A DNA stretch of 64,000 bases from JAUMBM01 sp964645715 (GCA_964645715.1 CAZYAO010000016.1:1-64000); one strand, 5' to 3'. Positions 19,845-29,738 are shown, numbered from the stretch's first letter. The notes: generated from the letters alone by a model not told the origin. Numbers and translations are program-made.

Positions 19845-20477
19845 TTACTGAATGGTGACAGATCCTGCCACCCCTTCAAAACGCAAGATAGCCTCATTCC
19901 TGTCGATCACTTCATAAGGTGTTGGCTGGTTGTGAAACTTCACGACAGCCTGTTTACTCGTTTCTCCTTTAGCGGTGAAGCAAATCTGGTAGAGCGTGCT
20001 TCCGGGAGCAACACTTACACCTTTGAGACTGTCGTCAATCCAGGCAGCAGTAAGCATACCCTGTGCTGTCTGCCTGCCACCAAAATCATTGTTGTCGAGA
20101 CTGGCAAGTTTAAAATTCTTTACAGCTTGGTATTCCAGCAAGGCAGGATCCCAATGAATGGAATATTGCATGCCAATCAACTGATCGAAGCCATTGGCAG
20201 TGATGTCCAGACATACTTGGCTGTTGCGGGCTACACTGGCCTTACCGATGGTCAGTTGCAGTGTACGGCTAGTAGTCGTAGGCGTTTGGCCAACTGCGGG
20301 GGTTGCATCATTTAATTGATCCACCGACGGCCTGCCGGTCGCTTCTGAAGGCGTTTTATTATCGGCCATTTGGCGGGCTGCCAGTACGGCGGCAGCCTGT
20401 TCTTCGGTAGGTTCTTGTCGGCAGGCCGAAAGGAGTAGTACCGTTGCAGCTATCCAAAAAAATAATGTTCGGTTCAT
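19845..20477 (-). CDS. Lipoprotein with cohesin-like domain
   Basis: A 210-residue predicted lipoprotein: RTLFFWIAATVLLLSAC gives the lipobox cysteine near residue 19. After a Thr/Pro-rich linker, residues about 75-210 resemble a cohesin-type beta-sandwich (VARNSQVCLDITANGFDQLIGMQYSIHWDP, quoted in two parts: VARNSQVCLDITANGF and GMQYSIHWDPALLEY; then LYQICFTAKG). Cohesin-like domains outside cellulosomes serve as surface binding modules; the partner is unknown. I start at the Met next to the signal peptide, 13 residues inside the longest frame. It converges on the RlpA-like gene. Confidence 0.78.
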   Translation of the reverse strand: MNRTLFFWIAATVLLLSACRQEPTEEQAAAVLAARQMADNKTPSEATGRPSVDQLNDATPAVGQTPTTTSRTLQLTIGKASVARNSQVCLDITANGFDQLIGMQYSIHWDPALLEYQAVKNFKLASLDNNDFGGRQTAQGMLTAAWIDDSLKGVSVAPGSTLYQICFTAKGETSKQAVVKFHNQPTPYEVIDRNEAILRFEGVAGSVTIQ

Positions 20478-20494
20478 CAAGTTCGTTTTTTTTG

Positions 20495-20502
20495 CAAAAA
20501 TA
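20495..20502 (-). promoter_or_regulatory. Candidate -7 box of the cohesin-like gene
   Basis: Minus-strand TATTTTTG fits TAnnTTTG, 18 nt upstream of the chosen start and incompatible with the longer start. Confidence 0.45.
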
Positions 20503-20636
20503 GTAGTAATTTGCATTAATTATGGACTGTGAGCAGTATTCGTTTAGTATGCACAGCTACTGTGTAGAAAAGCGCTTCCCACTACAGTTGTACCAAACCG
20601 ATGCTACAGTTCGTACACAAATTATTACTTGAACCT

Positions 20637-21607
20637 ATGACAAGAGTAATTATTATTTGCTGTTCACTACTGCTTACTGGCTGTGTTACTATGCAACGCT
20701 ACAGCCAAATGGAGGAGGATATGCGCCTGTATAAGAAAGAGGCGCTGTTACTTGACAGTCTTCGTGCTGAAAATATAAGTCTGCAGGAGGAACTAGATGC
20801 GACTGCCTGGGAGCTCAGGCAGGCGAACAGGGAGCTGGAGTCACTGAGCGGGCTGTACGCTAATCTCAACGTCAATTATGAAGGACTGCTCAACCGTTGT
20901 GACCAGGACCGGGCAGATCTCGAGCAGGCACTTTACTTGTCGGGCCTTGAAATTGCAACACTCCGGGATTCGATGGCAGGTCGCAGACCGGTGAGTGGTT
21001 ATGACAGCGGGCAGGGCAACGACGGGTGGTATACTGAGCCTGCTGCTGATACCTATTATCCACCTACATCCAGACAGTCAGCGGGGGGTGGCACAGGCTA
21101 TACGGCCACTGGTAATGCACAGCCGACCATGGGTACGATGCCCACGGCATCAACAACCGACGTACAGCAAAAACTGGCTGCCATGCGTTTACGACGGTCG
21201 GAACTTGCCAAGGCGCTACAGGCGGAGTTGAGCGGATTTGCGGAGACGGATGTTCTCATTACGGATGCAGAGGGGAAAGTAGTGCTTTCACTGTTATCTC
21301 CTGTTATTATTCCTTCCGGCGAGCAGCAGCTGACCAACATTAGCCGTCGGGTGAGTACCATCATACAGCGTTACGAGGACTTCATGGTTTCGGTAGAAGG
21401 CTATAGTCCATTAGTGATGGAATATACCGGTGATTTAAGTCAGAGTACCGCACAGGCCATACGGGTGTCCTCACTACTTGCTGCTTATGGTGCCGACCCT
21501 GTCGAATTGGCTGCACTTGGATATGTGACGCCCAAAGGAGAGGAAGAGTCTTACTATCAGACAGCAGACCCTGGCCGATTACAGCGGGTTGATATAGTGT
21601 TTACGCC
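20637..21607 (+). CDS. OmpA-like peptidoglycan-binding lipoprotein, 3' end lost in gap
   Basis: At least 323 residues. The lipoprotein signal is VIIICCSLLLTGC. A long coiled coil follows (about 30-115, with LLLDSLRAENISLQEELDAT), then a Gly/Thr-rich linker, then an OmpA-like domain (about 190-323) ending LQRVDIVFTP, close to the usual end of the family. The protein probably links outer membrane and peptidoglycan. The frame runs open into the N gap, and its apparent fusion to the downstream protease is an artefact of the gap. I start at the Met before the signal peptide. Confidence 0.83.
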
Positions 21608-21707
21608 NNNNNNNNNNNNNNNNNNNNNNNNNNNNNNNNNNNNNNNNNNNNNNNNNNNNNNNNNNNNNNNNNNNNNNNNNNNNNNNNNNNNNNNNNNNNN
21701 NNNNNNN
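21608..21707. other. Scaffold gap (100 N)
   Basis: Exactly 100 undetermined bases, the usual placeholder for a join of unknown length. The end of the OmpA-like gene, and possibly the true start of the protease gene, are hidden here. Confidence 0.99.
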
Positions 21708-21836
21708 ATAGGCATAGAGGCCTTGTTACAAGTGCAACTTAGGGCGGCGTGTGACCAATGCCAGCCTGTGCTATACTTACAGGGGCCGTTCTCTCGTTGT
21801 ATAGGGGGGAAGAAAAGCGATAACAACTCATCGGAT

Positions 21837-23018
21837 TTGGCAAACAGGATTTTCCTTTTATGGGTAGTAGTATCTTTATGGGCAGTCACATCCGCTGCCC
21901 AGACCTGTGCCTGGCCACCAAGCCCGTTGCATGCTTTTCCTGTAGACAGTACATTCGGGCGGATTGAAATTCGGGTGGTGGTTCATGTAATCTGGCGGGA
22001 GGGGGTAGAAAACATCAGTGATGCACAAATTCAGTCACAGATTGAAGCGCTGAACAGAGATTTCAGCGGGACGAATACAGATCGGCAGCAGGTGACCCAG
22101 CCAGTCTTTCGCCAGTTAATGGCGGATACGGAGATTGTTTTTCGGTTGGCAGACAGAAATCCGCAAGGGCAGCCTAGCAGCGGGATCATTCGACGTCAAA
22201 CCGCTGTGGCGGCCATTGCGACCGCTTATGCGGGGGATGGTCGTCGCAGGGTATGTTATGAAGAACTGGGAGGCAGTGACGCCTGGCCGAGCGAATGTTA
22301 CCTCAATATTTGGGTTGCTGCTTTTCCGGCAGGATTAGCGGGGCAGGCTAGTCAGCCCGGGCAATCATTGCCGGCAGAAGACGGAGTCTTCATTGCTCCT
22401 TCGAGATTTGGGCAAACGGGAACTGTTACTCCTCCCTATCACTTGGGTCGAACTGCAACACACGAAATCGGGCACTATTTTAATCTGCTTCATCTTTGGG
22501 GAGAGGGCATAACGGCAAGTTGTGCAGGAGACGATGGGGTGGGAGATACTCCCTGTCAGAGCTTGTCCTACCTGGAGATGTGTCCCCAAGGTGCAGGATT
22601 TACTTGTGGTACGCCCGATATGACCCAAAATTTTATGTCGCTGAGTGAGGATGCCTGCCTGCTTTTTTTTACCCAAGGGCAAAAAATGCGTATGCGGCAG
22701 GCGATTGCGCAGTGGCGTCCTGGTTTTTTACCCGACAGTGATTGCCTGGTAAGCTATATTCATGAAACTAACCATACAGCCGACGACCCTTTGACTGGCT
22801 GCCAGTTGCGGGCCCAATCTCTACGGCTGGTGTTAGCACTACAGCAACCATGGGAGGTACGGCTCTGGGCAATTCACGGACAGCTCGCGGGTGATTGGGA
22901 AGGGAATGGCTCTGTAGATGAATACCACCCTCTACCGCGGCTAAAGCCAGGCTTGTATGTACTGCAACTGAAGACCGGGGGGAATATTTATACCAAAAAG
23001 CTTATATTTGTAGAATGA
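21837..23018 (+). CDS. M43 (pappalysin-like) secreted zinc metalloprotease with type IX sorting tail
   Basis: A 393-residue secreted protease. The zinc site HEIGHYFNLLHLWG matches the M43 signature HExxHxxGxxH in length and spacing, and the later NFMSLSEDACLLFFT supplies the Met turn. The C-terminal 70 residues (LRLVLALQQPWEVRLW to the final KKLIFVE) look like a type IX secretion sorting domain. No ATG is near the signal peptide; the TTG giving LANRIFLLWVVVSLWAVTSA is the most plausible start visible, but the gap lies only 129 bp upstream and could hide another. Confidence 0.8.
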   Translation: MANRIFLLWVVVSLWAVTSAAQTCAWPPSPLHAFPVDSTFGRIEIRVVVHVIWREGVENISDAQIQSQIEALNRDFSGTNTDRQQVTQPVFRQLMADTEIVFRLADRNPQGQPSSGIIRRQTAVAAIATAYAGDGRRRVCYEELGGSDAWPSECYLNIWVAAFPAGLAGQASQPGQSLPAEDGVFIAPSRFGQTGTVTPPYHLGRTATHEIGHYFNLLHLWGEGITASCAGDDGVGDTPCQSLSYLEMCPQGAGFTCGTPDMTQNFMSLSEDACLLFFTQGQKMRMRQAIAQWRPGFLPDSDCLVSYIHETNHTADDPLTGCQLRAQSLRLVLALQQPWEVRLWAIHGQLAGDWEGNGSVDEYHPLPRLKPGLYVLQLKTGGNIYTKKLIFVE

Positions 23019-23156
23019 TGAACAGCGTTTGGGTACTGACTTCCGCGCTATTCCTACGTACAAGCGGGTAGCTTCCGGCAACTCCTCCCGCTGTGTTCAA
23101 CTAATTTTGTCACACCTTACACCTTTGCTTTGGCTCCGAGCATCGTATAAAAAAAC

Positions 23157-23891
23157 ATGAATATAATTAATAAGCTACTGATTTTGCTGTTATCACTCAG
23201 CGCCATTATTTCAACTACTGGCTGCAAGCTCAACGCTTCCCTGCCTGAAAAGGCGGAAGCCATGCGTATTCAGTTGCGTAAAGATGCCTGTTTTGGAGAG
23301 TGTCCTGTATTTACGGTAACCATTTACGACACAGGCAGAGCCACCTATGAAGGAGAGCACTATACGTCCATGCTTGGGTTGTATGAGGCCCGGCTTGCCG
23401 AAGGTCAGTACAGGTCGCTCATTACAGCTTTTGAAGATGCAGGGCTGCTTGAACTTCCCAGCCTGTATAAGAGTGAAATACCCGACCTACCGGTAGTAAC
23501 CCTTCGGTATGTGGATGAACAGGGAGAGATGAAAGAGATAATGGGGCGCGAAAACAGGCCGGAAGTTGTCATGGAGCTGGAGGAGATGCTAGACGTACTG
23601 ATTGAAGAGATTAACTGGAAGCAGGTGATTTCCAAGGAAACAGGCCTGCCTGTAGGCACCATAACCAACCAGATTATTGTGGAATTGGCTCCGGATATTG
23701 ATCCTCAGGTCTGGAAAGAGGGGTATGCCAAGCAGCAGCTCGAAATACTGGAGCAGCTGGCCCCCAATCAGCCTCTTTGGCTTATTACTTTTGATGAGAA
23801 TAAAATAAAGGGCACGGAACTGCTCGCTTTTTTGCAAAAAGACCCAAATGTATTCAGGGCTGAATTTAACAAGGAAGTGCGGGGGAGATGA
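23157..23891 (+). CDS. DUF6438 domain lipoprotein
   Basis: A 244-residue predicted lipoprotein with lipobox LSAIISTTGC. Residues about 38-150 fit DUF6438 (LRKDACFGECPVFTVTIYD and YRSLITAFEDAGLLELP). The rest (about 160-244) is an unrecognised alpha/beta tail with IIVELAPDIDPQVWKEGYA. No function is known. It is followed after 91 bp by the thioesterase gene. Confidence 0.78.
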   Translation: MNIINKLLILLLSLSAIISTTGCKLNASLPEKAEAMRIQLRKDACFGECPVFTVTIYDTGRATYEGEHYTSMLGLYEARLAEGQYRSLITAFEDAGLLELPSLYKSEIPDLPVVTLRYVDEQGEMKEIMGRENRPEVVMELEEMLDVLIEEINWKQVISKETGLPVGTITNQIIVELAPDIDPQVWKEGYAKQQLEILEQLAPNQPLWLITFDENKIKGTELLAFLQKDPNVFRAEFNKEVRGR

Positions 23892-23982
23892 GTGTAATTA
23901 CAAGGTTAATGTGGCCCGGTTGGTGTTGTTGCGCCTGCTTACAAGGGGTTGACAGATTACGATAATCAGAAAAAACAGAACG

Positions 23983-24399
23983 GTGTACAGCATTGAGTAT
24001 CCAAAACGTGTTCGCTACGGAGAAACTGACCAAATGGGGTATCTATACCATGGGGTGTACGCGCAGTATTATGAGATTGGTCGAGTAGAAATGCTTCGAA
24101 GCCTGGGAGTTACTTACCGGGATATGGAAGAGAAGCACGGAATATTGATGCCGGTTATGAGTTTACAAATGCGTTTTGTGCGACCAGCATTGTACGATCA
24201 GTTATTGACGATTCGCACCGCTTTGCGTACACTTCCTATGGATACAATAACCTTTTACGTTGACATTTACAATGAGGATAAAAAGCTGGTGAGTGGCGGG
24301 TCAGTGCGGCTGTGTTTTATTGATCGCGAGACGCGGAAGACCATACCCGTACCACCTTATTTAGTAGACATTCTACGGCCATTCTTCGATGAAGCATAA
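23983..24399 (+). CDS. Acyl-CoA thioesterase, hot-dog fold (YbgC/FadM type)
   Basis: A 138-residue single hot-dog domain. The active-site region is RVRYGETDQMGYLYHGVYAQ, with the Asp and the Tyr/His pattern of the 4-hydroxybenzoyl-CoA thioesterase family. It probably hydrolyses acyl-CoA in the cytosol; the substrate is not readable. The start is a GTG with no better in-frame ATG. The last 11 bases overlap the start of the YihY-like gene, so translation is probably coupled. Confidence 0.87.
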   Translation: MYSIEYPKRVRYGETDQMGYLYHGVYAQYYEIGRVEMLRSLGVTYRDMEEKHGILMPVMSLQMRFVRPALYDQLLTIRTALRTLPMDTITFYVDIYNEDKKLVSGGSVRLCFIDRETRKTIPVPPYLVDILRPFFDEA

Positions 24400-25423
24400 A
24401 TACTTTGATCCGGCTTATTGGGAGCGCAGGTTTTGGAGCCTGCCGGTTGTGGTAAGAAGCATAGAGTGGAGTAAAAACCATTCATTGCCAGGTTTTTTTA
24501 ATGTACCTATTTACGACGTAGTTGTTTTTGTATATGAGGAATCGCGGAAATTTGACTTATTTACTCGTGCCAACAGCATTGCATTTAGTTTTTTCATGTC
24601 GTTATTTCCTACCATTCTCATGTTTTTCACTGTACTGCCATTTTTGTTGGGTATCATAGCTGATTATTGGCCGGAATTTGGCAATTTCAACCAGATATTG
24701 GAGGATGAAATTCATCGGGTGATGCCGGGGCAGGCGGGGGATATTTTGTTTTCGTATATCTATGACATTGTCAATGAGCCACGCGTGGGATTGCTGTCAT
24801 TTGGTTTTGTGCTGACGGTATATTTTAGTTCCAATGGAATGCTGGCAATGATGCAAAGTTTTGAAAAATCCTATCACAATGTAACCTTCAAGCAGCGTTC
24901 AGAGCTAAAGAAGCGGCTGATTGCCATTGGCCTGACAGCTGTGCTGGGTACGATGGTAGTAGCATCGGTGGTATTGGTTATTCTGGGCAACCAGTTGTTG
25001 TATTGGCTGAGCGATTACATCCTACTGTCCGGGTTAAGTCTTAGCGGCGTAGATTTGTTGCGCTGGGTAGTAATTGTCATTTTTTACTATTTCTGCATTG
25101 CCTTTTTGTATCGTTATGGGGCGGCAACGTATCGGCGGTTTTCATTTTTTTCTCCTGGGACTACGCTGGCGACCCTGCTTTGTATTTTGTCTTCCTGGGC
25201 GTTCTCATTTTATATTGACGAATTTAACCGCTACGACAGCTATGCAAAATTTTATGGTTCGATTACCACTATTATCATTGTGATGTTGTGGATACAGATA
25301 AATGCGTTGGTACTACTGATTGGTTTCGAACTAAATGCTAGTATTGCGGTCAACAGCGACCGACTGCGGGCGATACTGAATATGCGGCAACCTAAGCCTG
25401 TTGATGAGCAGGAAGAGGTGTAG
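24389..25423 (+). CDS. YihY/BrkB family inner-membrane protein
   Basis: A 344-residue membrane protein with about six membrane segments. Typical family blocks are FTRANSIAFSFFMSLFPTIL, VYFSSNGMLAMMQSFEKSYH and TTIIIVMLWIQINALVLLIG. Members were once called RNase BN, but they are membrane proteins of unknown, possibly transport, function. The start codon lies inside the end of the thioesterase gene. Confidence 0.9.
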   Translation: MKHKYFDPAYWERRFWSLPVVVRSIEWSKNHSLPGFFNVPIYDVVVFVYEESRKFDLFTRANSIAFSFFMSLFPTILMFFTVLPFLLGIIADYWPEFGNFNQILEDEIHRVMPGQAGDILFSYIYDIVNEPRVGLLSFGFVLTVYFSSNGMLAMMQSFEKSYHNVTFKQRSELKKRLIAIGLTAVLGTMVVASVVLVILGNQLLYWLSDYILLSGLSLSGVDLLRWVVIVIFYYFCIAFLYRYGAATYRRFSFFSPGTTLATLLCILSSWAFSFYIDEFNRYDSYAKFYGSITTIIIVMLWIQINALVLLIGFELNASIAVNSDRLRAILNMRQPKPVDEQEEV

Positions 25424-25507
25424 CGCTTGCAGTCTGCGGGGTGGGCCCACGAGATACTCTCCATTGGCGGGTCGCCAAGGAGCAACCAGAGGGGTGTTTT
25501 TACAGAA

Positions 25508-25543
25508 AAAGCGCAGCGGCCACAATCATGACCGTTGCGCTTT
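25508..25543 (-). terminator. Terminator of infC
   Basis: A 12-bp stem with one G-T pair: AAAGCGCAGCGG (25508-25519) and CCGTTGCGCTTT (25532-25543). On the minus strand a T run follows the stem, 55 bp after the infC stop codon. Confidence 0.7.
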
Positions 25544-25597
25544 GACCAAGAGGCAGCATTTGTGTTGTACAAATGAGAAGCCCCTTGGAGGAGATGA

Positions 25598-26209
25598 TTA
25601 TTTTTTAGTAGCAGCGGCCTTTTTGGGAGCCACCATGACAATCATACGCCGTCCTTCGAGTTTTGGCAAAGACTCAGCAGCTCCAAGGTCTTCAAGCTCT
25701 TTCAGGAATCGGAGGAGAAGCAGTTCACCGCGATCTTTGAATACGATAGCACGGCCTTTGAATTGGACGTAAGCCTTCACTTTAGAGCCCTCATCGAGGA
25801 ACATACGAGCGTGTCTCACTTTGAACTCAAAATCGTGATCATCAGTATTGGGACCAAAGCGGATTTCTTTAATAACCGTCTTAGCCGCTTTTGCTTTGAT
25901 TTCTTTTTCCTTCTTCTTTTTCTCGTAGAGAAACTTATTGAAATCTGTAATTTTGACTACAGGAGGTTTGGCATTGGGGGAAATTTCTACCAGATCGAGT
26001 GCCATTCGCTCAGCCCACTCGCGGAGCTGGCGGGTAGGATAGATACCTGACTCAACAGTTTTACCAATTAATTGCCCGAGTTCTTCCAGATTTTCCCCTA
26101 CCAGACGTGCTTCAGGGATTCGAATCATATCATTGACCCGGAATTTACTTTTTTCTTCCTCGCGGGCGTCCCTACGGACATTTCCTTGCGGTCTGTTTTG
26201 CTTAGCCAA
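25598..26209 (-). CDS. infC: Translation initiation factor IF-3
   Basis: A 203-residue IF-3, which stops 50S joining and checks the start codon on 30S. The N-domain includes VNDMIRIPEARLVGENLEEL, and the C-domain includes KTVIKEIRFGPNTDDHDFEF and KVKAYVQFKGR. There is no ATG near the expected start. I chose the TTG that yields LAKQNRPQG, since family members begin near MAKQ or similar; another TTG 39 nt upstream (26248) is possible. Unusual initiators are a known feature of infC and allow self-regulation. The Lys/Ala-rich C-terminal tail is typical. Confidence 0.93.
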   Translation of the reverse strand: MAKQNRPQGNVRRDAREEEKSKFRVNDMIRIPEARLVGENLEELGQLIGKTVESGIYPTRQLREWAERMALDLVEISPNAKPPVVKITDFNKFLYEKKKKEKEIKAKAAKTVIKEIRFGPNTDDHDFEFKVRHARMFLDEGSKVKAYVQFKGRAIVFKDRGELLLLRFLKELEDLGAAESLPKLEGRRMIVMVAPKKAAATKK

Positions 26210-26255
26210 ACGAAATTTATTTAGTGACAGTTTACTTTGAGAATGCAAAAAAAAG

Positions 26256-26297
26256 AAAAAGCGCCGTCCTAAACATTATATGACGGCGCTTTTTTTT
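26256..26297 (-). terminator. Terminator between clpC and infC
   Basis: GCGCCGTC (26261-26268) pairs with GACGGCGC (26282-26289); A and T runs on both sides lengthen the stem, and on the minus strand it ends in a long T run. It sits directly between clpC and infC, so infC needs its own start of transcription or depends on readthrough. Confidence 0.8.
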
Positions 26298-26302
26298 GAT
26301 AA

Positions 26303-28870
26303 TTATTCATTTACGTCTTCATTGACGTCTTGATTGACGACTTTAGGGAAGCCAATGACGATAGCATCGCCCTCTTCATTGAGGGATGCTTCGAGTAGGC
26401 TACCCTCTGCGGGACCATTGCTGAGGATGAACTCTGCCAGCGGATCCTCGATATATTTTTGGATTGCCCGGTGCAGTGGTCGGGCACCAAACTGGGGATC
26501 GAAGCCCTTGGTGGCGACAAATTTCTTTGCATCCTCGGTAAGAACCAGCTGGAATCCCATACCAGTAAGTCGCTTATCAAGATCAGCCAGCGTGATGTCG
26601 ATAATTTTGAATATTTCGGCCTGATCGAGGCTGTTGAATACGATCACATCATCGATACGGTTGAGAAACTCTGGAGAGAAGGTGCGCTTGAGGGCATTCT
26701 GAATAACCGTTTTGCTGTTGTCTTCTGCTGCCTGCACACGAGCCTGGGTTGCGAAACCTACACCCTGTCCAAAATCTTTCAACTGGCGAACTCCGACATT
26801 GGAGGTCATGATAATGAGCGTATTCTTGAAGTCGACTTTTCTGCCGAGACCGTCGGTCAACTGTCCGTCATCCAGCACTTGCAGCAGGATGTTGTACACA
26901 TCGGGGTGTGCCTTTTCTATTTCGTCGAGCAGCACCACGGAATAAGGCTTGCGACGCACCTTTTCGGTAAGTTGACCACCTTCCTCATAACCTACATAGC
27001 CCGGAGGAGCGCCGATGAGTCTGCTAACGGAAAATTTCTCCATGTACTCGCTCATGTCTATGCGAATGAGCGCATCATCACTGTCGAAGAGATACCTGGC
27101 AAGTGCCTTAGCGAGTTCAGTTTTACCCACCCCGGTAGGGCCGAGGAAAATGAAGGTACCGATTGGCTTTTTGGGATCTTTGAGACCAACGCGATTGCGC
27201 TGAATAGCCTTGACAATTTTGCCAATGGCTTCATCCTGACCGATGATTACCCCCTGAAGATCCTTGTCCATATTGACAAGCTTCTTGCTTTCGCTTTGGG
27301 CGACCCTACGTACGGGGATACCTGTCATCATGGACACCACTTCAGCGATATCTTCTTCTTCTACCGGGTAGCGCTTAGTTTTAGCCTCTTCTTCCCAGCG
27401 AAGCTTTTCCTGATCGAGTTGTCGAATCAGCTTAGACTCCTGATCGCGCATGTCGGCAGCCTTTTCGTACTGCTGGTTGCGCACGGCAGTATTCTTGCGC
27501 TCCTTAACATCCTCGATTTCCTTTTCCAGCGCTTCGATATGCTTAGGCACATGGATATTTTTGAGGTGGGTACGAGCCCCTACTTCATCGAGAACATCGA
27601 TAGCCTTATCGGGCAGGAATCGGTCAGTAATATAGCGATCGCTGAGTCTTACACAAGCCTGAATAGCCTCGTCGGCATAAGTCACATTGTGAAACTCCTC
27701 GTACTTAGCCTTGATATTATTGAGGATGTGTACCGTCTCGTCTGCACTTGGAGGATCAACCATTACTTTTTGGAAGCGGCGGTCGAGTGCCCCGTCTTTT
27801 TCAATGTGCTGGCGATACTCATCCAGTGTAGAAGCGCCGATGCATTGGAGCTCGCCCCTTGCCAGTGCAGGTTTGAATATATTGGAAGCATCCAGTGATC
27901 CCGTAGCACCACCAGCGCCCACGATGGTATGGATTTCATCGATAAAGAGAATCACATCACGGGATTTTTCCAATTCGCCCATGATAGCCTTCATACGCTC
28001 TTCGAACTGACCGCGATACTTTGTACCGGCCACCAGCGCAGCCAGATCGAGCATAACGATACGCTTATTGAAAAGCGTTCGTGACACCTTCTTTTGGAAA
28101 ATGCGCAATGCGAGACCTTCCACGATAGCCGTTTTACCAACGCCCGGCTCACCGATCAGAATAGGATTATTCTTTTTACGGCGGCTGAGAATTTGGCTGA
28201 CGCGCTCGATTTCTGTTTCCCTGCCGATGATTGGATCGAGACGACCTTCCTCCGCAAGTTTGGTGATATCGCGACCAAAATTGTCGAGAACCGGCGTTCG
28301 GGACTTAGCCGGAGATTTGCGCTGCTGGTAGCTGCGCTGATCATCTTCCTCGTATGAATCGTCCTGTTCGGAAGGTGACTGAGCAAACAGATCGGGCTTG
28401 CTGGTGCTGAAGTCCTGCTCCTGTCGCACGTACTCTAATTCCGCTTTGAACATATCATAGTCGACGTCAAACTGCTGAAGAATGCGTGATGCCGGGTTAT
28501 CCTTGTCTTTTAGGATAGAGAGCATCAGGTGTTCCGGAAAAATCTCTTCATTTTTAAGGGACTTGGCCTCTAAAAATGTGATTTTCAGTACTTTTTCGGC
28601 TTGTTTATTGAGGGGTAGGTTGCTCACATTCAGGCCGGAGTTAGCAGCGCCGGGGATTCGCTGAACGGTGCTGGCAACAGTCTGTCGCAACTCCTCCGCA
28701 TCAATATCCAGCGAGGCCAGCACCTTCAGAGGCAGACCCTCCTGGTCGCTGAGCAAGCCAAGCAGCAGGTGCTCCGTACCGATGAAGTCATGGCCAAGGC
28801 GCAGTGCTTCATTTCGGCTGTGAGAGATAACCTGCTTCACTTTGGGAGAAAACTTCCTACTATTGTTCAT
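26303..28870 (-). CDS. clpC: ClpC AAA+ unfoldase of the Clp protease
   Basis: An 855-residue class 1 Hsp100 protein that unfolds proteins and feeds them to ClpP. It has two Clp_N repeats (about 1-145), a first AAA+ domain with Walker A GEPGVGKTA and Walker B VILFIDEIHT, a UVR-like middle segment (RNQQYEKAADMRDQE), a second AAA+ domain with GPTGVGKTELAK and VVLLDEIEKAHPD, and the C-terminal D2 small domain. The family length is normal. It is transcribed alone, with a terminator after it; its upstream region (28871-29147) shows no clear promoter match. Confidence 0.96.
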   Translation of the reverse strand: MNNSRKFSPKVKQVISHSRNEALRLGHDFIGTEHLLLGLLSDQEGLPLKVLASLDIDAEELRQTVASTVQRIPGAANSGLNVSNLPLNKQAEKVLKITFLEAKSLKNEEIFPEHLMLSILKDKDNPASRILQQFDVDYDMFKAELEYVRQEQDFSTSKPDLFAQSPSEQDDSYEEDDQRSYQQRKSPAKSRTPVLDNFGRDITKLAEEGRLDPIIGRETEIERVSQILSRRKKNNPILIGEPGVGKTAIVEGLALRIFQKKVSRTLFNKRIVMLDLAALVAGTKYRGQFEERMKAIMGELEKSRDVILFIDEIHTIVGAGGATGSLDASNIFKPALARGELQCIGASTLDEYRQHIEKDGALDRRFQKVMVDPPSADETVHILNNIKAKYEEFHNVTYADEAIQACVRLSDRYITDRFLPDKAIDVLDEVGARTHLKNIHVPKHIEALEKEIEDVKERKNTAVRNQQYEKAADMRDQESKLIRQLDQEKLRWEEEAKTKRYPVEEEDIAEVVSMMTGIPVRRVAQSESKKLVNMDKDLQGVIIGQDEAIGKIVKAIQRNRVGLKDPKKPIGTFIFLGPTGVGKTELAKALARYLFDSDDALIRIDMSEYMEKFSVSRLIGAPPGYVGYEEGGQLTEKVRRKPYSVVLLDEIEKAHPDVYNILLQVLDDGQLTDGLGRKVDFKNTLIIMTSNVGVRQLKDFGQGVGFATQARVQAAEDNSKTVIQNALKRTFSPEFLNRIDDVIVFNSLDQAEIFKIIDITLADLDKRLTGMGFQLVLTEDAKKFVATKGFDPQFGARPLHRAIQKYIEDPLAEFILSNGPAEGSLLEASLNEEGDAIVIGFPKVVNQDVNEDVNE

Positions 28871-29147
28871 GTTAGACTACTTTCTTAGTTCAATCTGCCC
28901 CTTGCATTGGTTGTCAATAACAATATTAAGGCAATTGTCAAATAATACAAAACTTGGGCCATTGAAGTTTCAAAAAAACGTAACTGTTTTTACAAAATGT
29001 ACAGTTGACACAAAAAAGCATTCCTTTTGGGAGAATCGATTCATCAAGCCTTGTCGGCATCAGATTTTGAAGGCTTTGTTGTAACGGTCTTTGTCCCTGT
29101 TTATTGAAATTTGATCTAAAAATGCGTGTATCATCGCGAAAAAAATA

Positions 29148-29155
29148 TACTTTTG
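29148..29155 (+). promoter_or_regulatory. Candidate -7 box ahead of the STAS gene
   Basis: TACTTTTG matches TAnnTTTG exactly. It would leave a leader of about 130 nt before the STAS gene, in which nothing else is recognised. Confidence 0.4.
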
Positions 29156-29295
29156 CCTTGCTGAAATGGCTAAAAAACGATTGTAGTATCACTGACAGCA
29201 AGGGTTAGCCGGTACTTCTGTTTCACAACCATCTTATGTGCCGCTTTGGGAGCCAGCCCAGCAGGATCATCAACCCAAAAATAATAATCCAACAG

Positions 29296-29706
29296 ATGAA
29301 GTTTTCGATCGATAAACAAGACAAGTATACGCTCCTCAGCCTGCAGGAAGAATCCCTCACGGCTGTACTCGCTCCCGACCTCAAATCCGAATTTGTCTTT
29401 TTATCAAACGAGGGGACATCCAACCTTATTCTGGATTTATCGGCGGTAAAATTTATTGACTCTTCCGGGCTGAGTGCGATTCTGGTTGCAGATCGCCTGT
29501 GGAAGGACCTTGGTAGCTTCGTCATCACGGGCATTGTGCATCCGAGTGTCAAAAAGCTTATCGAAATTACGCGCCTCGATACCACGCTTACCATAGTACC
29601 CAGCCTGTCTGAAGCGATTGACTTCGTATTCATGGAAGAGTTGCAGCGCGAAATCATGGCGGAGGCAGATGACGAGCAGCAGGGGGAAGAGGAAGATCAG
29701 GCCTGA
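29296..29706 (+). CDS. STAS domain protein (anti-sigma factor antagonist type)
   Basis: A 136-residue single STAS domain (about 1-105) with an acidic tail rich in Glu and Asp. The block LDLSAVKFIDSSGLSAILVA contains the DSSG site where SpoIIAA-like antagonists are phosphorylated on serine. It could act in a partner-switching circuit, but no anti-sigma kinase or sigma gene is adjacent. A 20-residue upstream extension in frame is not family-like, so I start at MKFSID. Confidence 0.85.
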   Translation: MKFSIDKQDKYTLLSLQEESLTAVLAPDLKSEFVFLSNEGTSNLILDLSAVKFIDSSGLSAILVADRLWKDLGSFVITGIVHPSVKKLIEITRLDTTLTIVPSLSEAIDFVFMEELQREIMAEADDEQQGEEEDQA

Positions 29707-29738
29707 TAAGCGTTCGGATGATAGTAAGCGACTAACTG

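Noticed and set aside
20601..23018. One 805-residue frame joining an OmpA-like lipoprotein to a metalloprotease
   Set aside because: The frame is open only because 100 N are read as unknown residues; the two sides have separate signal peptides and are different proteins.
26459..27898. A 479-residue plus-strand frame inside clpC
   Set aside because: It is antisense to a strongly conserved gene, has no family features, and mirrors clpC codon structure.
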